A stretch of 14,210 bases of DNA from Myxococcales bacterium (GTDB taxonomy: Bacteria; Myxococcota_C; UBA6777), in NCBI GenBank assembly GCA_027005175.1, contig JALTMC010000368.1, positions 4,039 through 18,248 of the forward strand. The letters are read 5' to 3'. A program made the translations under genes and the position numbers. Under the pieces are notes generated by a model, which did no database searches, was not told the DNA's origin, and saw only the letters and a list, made by a program, of their open reading frames with translations. This document shows positions 1 to 5,643 of the stretch, one piece after another (position 1 is the first letter of the stretch; each line of letters starts with the position of its first letter).

Positions 1-232
1 GTTCGAGTTTCTTACCATCGGAGCTTTATCTGGGCTCATCGCTGTGGGGGTTTCACTGGGTTTAACCTATACTCTCACTCGCTTCTTAAACATCCAAGTC
101 CACACATCACCAGCTCTCTTTGCAGAACTCCTTGCGGCTGCAATCTTTCTGCCGGTTATGGTTGGAGTCGTATCCAACCAAAAAGTATATCGCACCGGTG
201 TTATGGAAAACCTTCGTCATATCGGAGGATAG
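1..232 (+). CDS. ABC transporter permease, FtsX-like, C-terminal end (partial)
   Basis: The reading frame is open from base 2 to a TAG at 230-232, so about 76 C-terminal residues are visible and the gene starts outside the window. They contain two hydrophobic stretches (FLTIGALSGLIAVGVSLGL and a second around LLAAAIFLPVMVGVV). These are followed by a short basic tail ending in RTGVMENLRHIGG. This last-helices-plus-tail layout is typical of the FtsX/MacB-type permease domain, where the tail usually carries a motif like 'sp.e.LR'. By family knowledge such permeases pair with an ATPase and act on lipoproteins, peptides or envelope substrates at the inner membrane. The substrate cannot be told from this fragment. 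Another multi-pass membrane protein is possible. Confidence 0.6.
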   Translation, partial: FEFLTIGALSGLIAVGVSLGLTYTLTRFLNIQVHTSPALFAELLAAAIFLPVMVGVVSNQKVYRTGVMENLRHIGG

Positions 233-262
233 CAACCAACGCCACCACAATCACAGTTCTTC

Positions 263-284
263 AGAGAGAGCGTGCCTTCTCTCT
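263..284. terminator. weak hairpin between convergent genes
   Basis: AGAGAGA at 263-269 can pair with TCTCTCT at 278-284 around an 8-base loop. It sits between the permease stop and the stop of the convergent gene on the other strand. No T-run follows on either strand, so an intrinsic terminator is only a possibility. Confidence 0.2.
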
Positions 285-302
285 ATCACAGATCTGGGTT
301 CG

Positions 303-1727
303 TTATTGTCGGGGTGCAGAGGCTCTTTTGTTGATTTTGGGTGGGGTGATAGGAGCTTCGGGTTTGTAGAGCCGAATGAGCTTTCCACGCGTTGAAAAAA
401 TGGCCATTTTCATAACGAACCCGTTGTTGCTCTTGATCTGCTTATACAAGGTTTTGATCAAGTTCGATTGAACATCATCTGTGTTCAGAAAGAAATCACG
501 TTTTGGCATCACCTGAACAGTGGTATCATTGATTCTTAGATCTTGTAGAGGGAGAAACTTACTGTATGCAGACACATTCATGGGTTGCCCCACAAGAGAA
601 GCAGGTTTGAATAAAAAGTAAAATCCAGCCCCTCCAATAAGCAACAAAGCAAAGAGAGCAACTGCCCAAATAGGCACTTGAAGTTGCTCAGGATCAGAGG
701 CATTCTTTCGCTTGCGAATGATCTTTGTCTTTTCTTTAATCCTCTTCTCCATCTTTCTGGATGGTTTTTTCAAAGCGGAACTTATCCGTTTTTGATGGTA
801 CGACCCTGTGCTATGGCCTTCAAAAGCCGCACCCTTTCCTGTTGTATCCCTTTGAAAAGCCGCACCCTTTCCTGTTGTGTCCCTTTGAAAAGCCGCACCC
901 TTTCCTGTGGGAGACTGTACCGACGGCAAGGAAGCACCACCATCAAACGAAGCACCCTCCACAGGGATTGGAATGGAAGCCGTTTGCATTTGCAGCAACG
1001 ACTCAGGAGGCTCAAGCCCCAATGATTTATAAAAGGAAAGACTTTGAGACACGGACAGCTTTGACATAAAATCGATGAAGAAGCGAGGCCAGGAGATAGC
1101 AACAGTGATCTCATCCGGCTGCTCTGCTTCCATAATCAAGAACATCCCAACCACCATGTCGGATGTCACTTCGTCGGGCTCACTCAAGATATCCCACAGA
1201 TACTCCAATTGCACTGCATCATCGACCCACAACTCATCCACAGAATCCATCAAAAACTGACGTAGCTTGGATGGGTCAATGACCCTGCGAATGGATGAAT
1301 TCCTGATCCCAAGAACCATCCAATTGATCAAGGCTCTTCGTTGAGAGACAAAAGCATCTGTAGGAGTCGCAAAGACTTGTGGCGAATCTGCCACAGAAAC
1401 AAATTGTAGATCCTGATACGATGAGGGCAAAGACTCATTTTCAAAGACAGCAGTGGGTAAATTCCAACGAACGGATTGCTCCAAAAACAGACGTTGCAAC
1501 GAGATCACAAGAAGCTGAAAGAACTCTTCGGACCAACCGTGTTCTTGTACACAGAAGCACCACAATGGACCCAATTCAACAACATTATCAACGCACCACT
1601 CTGTGGCCTCATTCTCCAGAAATAGAACGAGAGAGCCTGGATCGATAGCAGGTGCATTTTTAACATCGATGAGTGATGTCAAAACTCCTCGAATAATAAC
1701 TTCTTTGGTTATCTCCTGACTGGACAT
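303..1727 (-). CDS. single-pass membrane protein with duplicated N-terminal domain, unknown function
   Basis: I recognise no known family. From ATG 1727 the protein has 474 residues. The longer start at ATG 1760 has no usable ribosome site, whereas AGAGGGAGGG lies just before ATG 1727. Residues about 9-88 and 131-213 look like an ancient duplication. The segments FLENEATEWCVDNVVELGPLW and FLMDSVDELWVDDAVQLEYLW share 9 of 21 positions without gaps, each preceded by an I-D-P motif. Then follow three TGKGAAF repeats (11-residue period), a strongly basic stretch, one transmembrane helix at about 352-373, and about 100 residues after it. The basic flank predicts N-terminus inside and the C-terminal part in the periplasm. 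The duplicated domain would then be cytoplasmic, with signalling or scaffolding as a guess. The gene is divergent from the haem lipoprotein gene. Confidence 0.75.
   Translation of the reverse strand: MSSQEITKEVIIRGVLTSLIDVKNAPAIDPGSLVLFLENEATEWCVDNVVELGPLWCFCVQEHGWSEEFFQLLVISLQRLFLEQSVRWNLPTAVFENESLPSSYQDLQFVSVADSPQVFATPTDAFVSQRRALINWMVLGIRNSSIRRVIDPSKLRQFLMDSVDELWVDDAVQLEYLWDILSEPDEVTSDMVVGMFLIMEAEQPDEITVAISWPRFFIDFMSKLSVSQSLSFYKSLGLEPPESLLQMQTASIPIPVEGASFDGGASLPSVQSPTGKGAAFQRDTTGKGAAFQRDTTGKGAAFEGHSTGSYHQKRISSALKKPSRKMEKRIKEKTKIIRKRKNASDPEQLQVPIWAVALFALLLIGGAGFYFLFKPASLVGQPMNVSAYSKFLPLQDLRINDTTVQVMPKRDFFLNTDDVQSNLIKTLYKQIKSNNGFVMKMAIFSTRGKLIRLYKPEAPITPPKINKRASAPRQ
822..908 (-). repeat. 33-bp tandem repeat inside a coding region
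   Basis: Units at 822-854 and 855-887 differ at one base, and a third partial unit runs from 888 to about 908. The period is a multiple of three and encodes TGKGAAFQRDT twice, then TGKGAAFEGHS, in the linker just before the basic juxtamembrane segment. Near-identity at DNA level points to recent expansion by slippage or recombination. Confidence 0.9.
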
Positions 1728-1730
1728 CAG

Positions 1731-1739
1731 CCCTCCCTC
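1731..1739 (-). promoter_or_regulatory. ribosome binding site deciding the start at 1727
   Basis: Read on the minus strand, GAGGGAGGG is followed by CTG and ATG at 1727. The ATG further upstream at 1760 has only a GGAG one base away, too close to work. The shorter protein is therefore preferred. The spacing at 1727 is slightly short. Confidence 0.6.
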
Positions 1740-1771
1740 TGGCTCATTATACAACGCCATACTCCACGAGG

Positions 1772-1800
1772 AGTATAACCGCTTCTTGGGGGATGGTCTA
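1772..1800 (-). promoter_or_regulatory. candidate sigma-70-like promoter for the 303-1727 gene
   Basis: On the minus strand TAGACC (1800-1795) is separated by exactly 17 bases from TATACT (1777-1772). Transcription would begin near 1765, almost on top of ATG 1760, which agrees with use of ATG 1727. Two moderately good hexamers can occur by chance. Confidence 0.35.
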
Positions 1801-1913
1801 CGAGGTTTTCATCCGCTGTCCTATGATCCATGTTACAAACCATGGATTCTTGTGCAGTGGAAACATATTGGAACAGTATCTACAATGAAAAACAAGAGGA
1901 GAAGGAGAAAACC

Positions 1914-2576
1914 ATGAAACTCGTGAAATTCACTCCACACCTATGCCTTTCTAGTTTGTTGCTCTGCTTTGTTGTGACAGGTTGTAAAAAAAAGAAGCAA
2001 CCCCAACCAACCCAACAAAGTTCAACACAACCAGCCTCATCTACTAAAACACGGACGAAGTCATCAAAGTCTCAAGTCCTGGCTCGCAAAGTTTTAATAA
2101 AGAAAGCCAAGACCATTACATTGTCCGCCTTTAAAACCCTTTCAGGGCGCCTGAAGAAAGCGATAAAAAAAGGAGGGATTCCCGAAGCCATCAGCACCTG
2201 CACCACAGTAGCACAACCTACCACCAAGCAAGTGGGTAAAAAGTTTAAGGTCACACTTGCACGAGTGTCACACAAACCAAGAAACGCAAAAAATGCGGCC
2301 AGCCCTGCCGAGCAAGCGATCATCGCGACCTACATCAAGCAGGCAAGCCAAGGAAAGACACTTAAACCGATGATCGTAAAGAGCAAGACAGGAGCACAAA
2401 CATTTTATGCTCCCATTGTTTTGGCTTTGCCTCTCTGCCTGAAGTGTCATGGCAGCGTGGGCAAGCAGATCAAGGCCAAACACTACGCTCTGATCAAAAG
2501 CTCCTTCCCACAAGACAAAGCCACCAACTTCAAAATGGGTGATATTCGTGGTTTGTGGAAAGTCACCTTCCCCTAG
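1914..2576 (+). CDS. Tll0287-like (DUF3365) haem-binding lipoprotein
   Basis: The start ATG 1914 has GAAGGAG at 1901-1907 and opens directly with a lipoprotein signal, so the longer frame from 1830 is rejected. The signal ends in VVTGC with Cys24 as the lipidated residue. A Lys/Gln/Ser/Thr-rich linker follows. From about residue 55 the sequence fits the Tll0287-like fold: a helix with EAISTC, then a 'sHKPRNAKNA' segment corresponding to the family's RNP.N motif. Near the end come PLCLKCHGS, with CXXCH at 175-179, and 'FPQDKATNFKMGDIRGLWKV'. The CXXCH predicts one covalently bound c-type haem. By family knowledge these are periplasmic redox or gas-sensing haem domains. Here the domain is alone on a lipid anchor, so it may be an electron carrier or a stand-alone sensor. 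There is no partner cytochrome gene nearby. Confidence 0.85.
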   Translation: MKLVKFTPHLCLSSLLLCFVVTGCKKKKQPQPTQQSSTQPASSTKTRTKSSKSQVLARKVLIKKAKTITLSAFKTLSGRLKKAIKKGGIPEAISTCTTVAQPTTKQVGKKFKVTLARVSHKPRNAKNAASPAEQAIIATYIKQASQGKTLKPMIVKSKTGAQTFYAPIVLALPLCLKCHGSVGKQIKAKHYALIKSSFPQDKATNFKMGDIRGLWKVTFP

Positions 2577-2640
2577 AACAGCAATCCTAAAGAAACCGGA
2601 CTCGCTTGAACCTACAGTGGGCGTGCAATCCCGTTCCTTT

Positions 2641-2659
2641 AGGGGCGGGTTAGCCCCCT
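2641..2659. terminator. possible bidirectional hairpin between convergent genes
   Basis: GGGGC at 2642-2646 and GCCCC at 2653-2657 can form a short GC stem with a six-base loop. It lies between the stops of the convergent genes ending at 2576 and 2678. There is no clear T-run on either strand. Confidence 0.3.
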
Positions 2660-2677
2660 CTTGAATGATTCAGGTTT

Positions 2678-3079
2678 TTACCCAACAACTCCCCACTCCA
2701 TTTGAATACGAGAGGCTCCGGCAGAGTGTGTTGGACTGGATGCCAGCAGAGAGGATGACTCCTTTTTCTTTTCGTCACCTTGTGTAATAAGCCACTGGCA
2801 AACATCCTCATACAATCCCCACGGGATCGCTTTGGTAGAGTGAATACCGTAAACAGCACGAAGGTATCCTTTCAGATCTTCCAACCCCATGCCCGCTCGC
2901 GACATCAATGGGAAAAGGTGCCCACGAGCAGGCTCACTAATGGGATCTTCATCATCGTATCCAGCTCTACGAATCATTGACAATGCCTGATGAATCGCCT
3001 CTGCGTGTTGTTTCTGCCCCTCCGCCAAAAATTCTTTTTCCAAGTGCGCCAAAAAGTCAGCAATCACATAAGCTTTCAT
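2678..3079 (-). CDS. hypothetical cytoplasmic protein, 133 residues
   Basis: I do not recognise the family. ATG 3079 is preceded by AAAGGAGAG with the AGGAG eight bases away, good support for a real gene. The protein starts MKAYVIADFLAHLEKEF and looks mainly helical and mixed-charge for about 105 residues, with a G-M-G-L-E-D-L segment in the middle. It ends in a Ser/Lys-rich low-complexity tail. There is no signal peptide or membrane segment. It is divergent from the EI24-like gene, with 179 bases between the two starts, so the two could share control elements. It is convergent with the haem lipoprotein gene. Confidence 0.7.
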   Translation of the reverse strand: MKAYVIADFLAHLEKEFLAEGQKQHAEAIHQALSMIRRAGYDDEDPISEPARGHLFPLMSRAGMGLEDLKGYLRAVYGIHSTKAIPWGLYEDVCQWLITQGDEKKKESSSLLASSPTHSAGASRIQMEWGVVG

Positions 3080-3117
3080 CGATGGCTCTCCTTTGGTTAA
3101 ACGTTGACATAACGATC

Positions 3118-3146
3118 TTGATTACACAACCAAGATAAGCCATACT
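3118..3146 (+). promoter_or_regulatory. candidate promoter of the EI24-like gene
   Basis: TTGATT at 3118-3123, a 17-base spacer, and CATACT at 3141-3146 give 4/6 matches in each box. Initiation would fall near 3153. This rules out GTG 3148 as a start and leaves a leader of about 105 bases before ATG 3259. Confidence 0.3.
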
Positions 3147-3165
3147 TGTGTCATATTGCGACACA
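3147..3165. promoter_or_regulatory. operator-like inverted repeat at the predicted transcription start
   Basis: TGTGTC and GACACA are perfect 6-base arms around a 7-base centre. They lie directly downstream of the candidate -10 box, where a repressor would block initiation. The regulator is unknown. Confidence 0.3.
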
Positions 3166-3258
3166 GAACAAACACATCATAACAACCTAGAATCATTGAA
3201 CAATACATTACAATCGTCAGACCGTTCAGAGATCAGTTCATCCGGAGAAGAGCAAACG

Positions 3259-4044
3259 ATGTTGCGACGCCCCCAACAGCTTCCCAAGGCGGGCCTTGGA
3301 GAAGGACTCTCGGCCTCCATAAAGGCCATTGGATACACACTAAAAACCCCTTCCCTCCTCTTCTATGTATTTCTTGCAGTTCTGATCAACGGTATCATTA
3401 TGGGGGCCTTGCTTTGGTGGGGTTGGTCCTTTCTTGATCCCATGTTTGTCTGGCTCAATCAGTCCAACAGTGACTCGGGAATGTGGGGCTGGTTTCTACG
3501 ACAAATGCTGAGCTTTGGGACTCTACTTAAAATTCTCATTGGAATTGTGATTCTCTACTTTCTAACACCCACTTTGTTTCCGATACTGATGAACCTCAAT
3601 CCCCTCACTGCCATTCTGTTGACAAGGATGTTTGAAATCACATTTCAACAGAAAACAGGGCAGCCCCTTCCTCAGTTTCACCCTTTTGCCAAAGGCTTGG
3701 CTCTGTCACTATGGGCAGAGGTTCGCAAGCTCATAGCCTCCATCATCCTGTTTGCATTTGCCTTCCTCTTTGGTTTGATCCCAGTGATAGGAGCCGTTGT
3801 AGGGCCAATACTCTTACTCCTCATTGGAATACAATTCGCCGGTTGGGCCTATGTCACGCCCTATTATGAAGCTTTGGGATACAACTATTCACAACAGAAG
3901 GAGGCCATGCGCCATCAACGCATGGTGATTTGGGGACTCGGTGCCATTGCCATGCTCCCTGGACTCAACCTCATCGCGCTGTTTACAGGCTCTGTGGGAG
4001 GAGCCTTATTCACAGCAAAACATCACTCCTCCTTAGAACACTGA
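3259..4044 (+). CDS. EI24/CysZ-like integral membrane protein
   Basis: The start ATG 3259 follows a GGAGAAGAG tract. The GTG at 3148 would add 37 polar residues and overlaps the predicted promoter, so the 261-residue form is chosen. The N-terminus GLGEGLSASIKAIGYTLKTP matches the amphipathic opening of EI24-domain proteins. About four hydrophobic blocks follow: LLFYVFLAVLINGIIMGALL, LLKILIGIVILYFLTP, then IASIILFAFAFLFGLIPV running on through IGAVVGPILLLLIGIQF, and the last one around MVIWGLGAIAMLPGLNLIAL. The closing R-x-x-x-I-W-G-L-G to P-G-L-N-L pattern is typical of this family. The family includes CysZ sulfate transporters of the inner membrane and uncharacterised members. With no cysteine-biosynthesis genes here, the substrate is open. 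The stop codon lies within the terminal repeat of the adjacent palindromic element. Confidence 0.75.
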   Translation: MLRRPQQLPKAGLGEGLSASIKAIGYTLKTPSLLFYVFLAVLINGIIMGALLWWGWSFLDPMFVWLNQSNSDSGMWGWFLRQMLSFGTLLKILIGIVILYFLTPTLFPILMNLNPLTAILLTRMFEITFQQKTGQPLPQFHPFAKGLALSLWAEVRKLIASIILFAFAFLFGLIPVIGAVVGPILLLLIGIQFAGWAYVTPYYEALGYNYSQQKEAMRHQRMVIWGLGAIAMLPGLNLIALFTGSVGGALFTAKHHSSLEH

Positions 4045-4192
4045 CCGGTTTAACTCCGGTCGGTCTCGCATCGCCTTGCTGCGTCTGACTACGTTGCTCC
4101 TCATCGGAGTCGTTACACTGCGCCTCTTCGTCGCGTCTGGTCAGAACTTGCAAGGATTTGCGGTCCCTCGGTCCCTCAAACCGGTCAGTGTT
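4037..4192. mobile_element. MITE-like palindromic element with 15-bp terminal inverted repeats
   Basis: AACACTGACCGGTTT at 4037-4051 is perfectly repeated in inverse at 4178-4192. TTAG occurs immediately outside both ends (4033-4036 and 4193-4196), as expected of a 4-bp target duplication. Inside, CCTTGC and TCTGAC (4074-4089) pair with GTCAGA and GCAAGG (4140-4155), with 4-base interruptions on both sides. The whole element can therefore fold on itself up to a small centre. It contains no credible gene; a short frame from 4076 has no ribosome site. It resembles a non-autonomous mobile element or a large REP-type palindrome. Confidence 0.6.
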
Positions 4193-4271
4193 TTAGAGAA
4201 GTGCGTCATTCGATCTTCGATGATGGATAAAATGCTCTGGGCTCGACTAAGGCTTCCTACACGAATGACCG

Positions 4272-4299
4272 TTAACACTCAATGCATTCCATTTTTAAT
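4272..4299 (+). promoter_or_regulatory. candidate promoter of the cysteine-repeat gene
   Basis: TTAACA at 4272-4277 (5/6 match) and TTTAAT at 4294-4299 (5/6) are 16 bases apart in an AT-rich stretch. Initiation near 4306 would give a leader of about 90 bases. Confidence 0.4.
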
Positions 4300-4340
4300 A
4301 AAAAATTGACTGTAAGAAGTGGGATGAGTCTTGAGAAGTT

Positions 4341-4355
4341 TCCAATCAAATTGGA
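4341..4355. promoter_or_regulatory. palindrome in the leader of the cysteine-repeat gene
   Basis: TCCAAT, CAA, ATTGGA is a perfect 6-base inverted repeat with a 3-base centre. It lies about 40 bases before the start codon and downstream of the candidate promoter. It could be an operator. Confidence 0.3.
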
Positions 4356-4394
4356 GCACGGAAAGCCCTGTTTGAAAGAGAGGAGGACAATACG

Positions 4395-5273
4395 ATGTGG
4401 CAAAATGCACTTCCACTCGTGATTCTATTTGTGGTGGGTGGAGTGGGCGAGGTCTGGAGTTCCACAGAAAACGCAGGATGCAAAGAACCAGGATATTATT
4501 GTGCAAAGCGAAGAGGGCGTAAAGTCACCCGACGATGCCCTCGGAGAATGTTATGCCACAAAGGAAACAAGTATCCTTGCCCTGAGCATCATTACTGTAG
4601 GCGGGGAGTGAGTTATACCTGTCCCAAAGGATTGCTGTGCCAAAAAGGACGTATCAAGCCTTGCAAGCGTGGCTATCTCTGTGTCCATGGTAGCAAGTAT
4701 CCTTGCCCCCAGAAACATTACTGTGAAGGAGGTAGAGCGTATCCATGCCCAACAGGGAGGAGATGCAAGAGAGGCAGCACCAAACGCTGTCCCCGGGGCA
4801 AGCTCTGTATCAACAGTCGAGCCTATCCCTGTCCTGCTGGATATTACTGTACACAAGGTGGTAAGATCCCCTGCCCTGACGGTTCGATTTGCCGCAACGG
4901 TAGACGAAAACGCTGCCCCTATCGAAAATTCTGTACCAAAGGTCTGAGCTATCCTTGCCCAGAAAAATACTTCTGCCGGAAAGGATTAAGCTATCCCTGC
5001 CCCAAGGGATACTATTGCAAACGTGGACGAAAATACCGATGCTCCCGTCTCTCCCCCTACTTTTTCTGTAGCACAAGTGGTCAAAAGTGGAGATGCCCAA
5101 GATACTGGATATGCCGACGAGGTAGACGCTACATCTGGATAGGCAATGGACCCGAATGCAAAGCCACCAAAAAAGATTGTCTCAAAAGTGGACTCGTTTA
5201 CGTTCGCCGCAGCCGTCGAGGCAAAGGACGTCGATGCAGACACGGATGGAAAGTCCTTTGCCGCGCCAACTAA
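4395..5273 (+). CDS. secreted cysteine-rich repeat protein (14-residue period)
   Basis: The start ATG 4395 has AGGAGG eight bases upstream. A hydrophobic N-terminus (LPLVILFVVGGVG) followed by WSS looks like a signal peptide. The body is a strict C-x7-C-x5-C array. Twelve consecutive units keep exactly 14-residue spacing, and degenerate units flank both ends. Typical units read C-x-x-G-x-x-Y-P-C-P-x-G-Y-Y. Every third unit is more alike, giving a 42-residue superperiod present four times. Lys and Arg are very abundant. The pattern resembles the GCC2/GCC3 and TNFR-like cysteine repeats best known from protist surface proteins. This predicts a rod-like, disulfide-bonded extracellular or cell-surface protein. 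No catalytic motif is seen; adhesion, matrix or coat roles are guesses. No neighbour suggests its partner. Confidence 0.8.
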   Translation: MWQNALPLVILFVVGGVGEVWSSTENAGCKEPGYYCAKRRGRKVTRRCPRRMLCHKGNKYPCPEHHYCRRGVSYTCPKGLLCQKGRIKPCKRGYLCVHGSKYPCPQKHYCEGGRAYPCPTGRRCKRGSTKRCPRGKLCINSRAYPCPAGYYCTQGGKIPCPDGSICRNGRRKRCPYRKFCTKGLSYPCPEKYFCRKGLSYPCPKGYYCKRGRKYRCSRLSPYFFCSTSGQKWRCPRYWICRRGRRYIWIGNGPECKATKKDCLKSGLVYVRRSRRGKGRRCRHGWKVLCRAN

Positions 5274-5279
5274 AATCAC

Positions 5280-5377
5280 CCTCCAATTCTACCCTTCCAA
5301 TCGCCCTTTCAGAAAGAAGCCCTTTGTAAAACCAACGAAAACAACCTCCAAACTCTACCCTTCCAATCACCCTTTCA
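5280..5377. repeat. two direct copies of a ~32-bp repeat
   Basis: Copies at 5280-5311 and 5345-5377 share CTACCCTTCCAATC, then CCCTTTCA, and begin CCTCCAA. They differ by one inserted base and a few substitutions. About 33 unrelated bases separate them. Confidence 0.7.
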
Positions 5378-5456
5378 TGAATCGCACAAATATCGGGATG
5401 AATTCCCATCGGCCTCCCATATAGCAGACATATACCCACGATATGTGCAACGAGCA

Positions 5457-5476
5457 CCTGAGAATGAATTCTCAGG
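5457..5476. repeat. perfect 9-bp-arm palindrome
   Basis: CCTGAGAAT and ATTCTCAGG flank a two-base centre GA. No T-run follows on either strand. It could be a protein site or a transcript-end hairpin for either convergent gene. Confidence 0.5.
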
Positions 5477-5504
5477 CTGACGGTTTGAACGATAGTGAAA
5501 AGGG

Positions 5505-5605
5505 AGAAGTCCCCACCGGGACTCTGAAATCATAATGCAATGATACTGTTGTTCATCCGTCACAGTATCGATGAAAAGAGAGAGTCTGTCCCGACAGGGA
5601 CTTCT
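5505..5605. repeat. 101-bp imperfect palindrome with nested hairpins
   Basis: AGAAGTCCC at 5505-5513 is repeated in inverse at 5597-5605. GATACTGT at 5542-5549 is repeated in inverse at 5562-5569. Each outer arm also folds locally: AGTCCC-CACC-GGGACT at 5508-5523 and GTCCC-GACA-GGGAC at 5588-5601. The right-hand hairpin is followed on the minus strand by a pyrimidine-rich tract ending in TTTTC, so it may end transcription of the pseudokinase gene. The paired arrangement resembles a REP/BIME or small MITE. Confidence 0.5.
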
Positions 5606-5643
5606 ACCCATCAAAAGGAGAAGGACAGAGCGAAGTCAGGGGA

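Larger units (their letters stand above)
5274..5643. other. gene-free region between convergent genes
   Basis: This stretch of about 370 bases separates the stop of the cysteine-repeat gene from the stop of the pseudokinase gene. Short frames in it lack ribosome sites and are built from repeats. It holds two related direct repeats (5280-5377), a perfect short palindrome (5457-5476) and a larger imperfect palindrome (5505-5605), listed separately. Confidence 0.7.

Noticed and set aside
4045-4180. tRNA or other structural RNA gene
   Set aside because: The folding comes from terminal and nested inverted repeats of a mobile-type element. There is no cloverleaf or anticodon arrangement.
4076-4309. 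77-residue plus-strand frame inside and beyond the palindromic element
   Set aside because: It starts within an inverted repeat arm without a ribosome site, and its composition follows the palindrome.
5182-5457. Minus-strand frame with repeated ERVIGRVEF and ERAIGRVEL segments
   Set aside because: It is explained by the direct repeat at 5280-5377 and overlaps the 3' end of the cysteine-repeat gene. No ribosome site was found.
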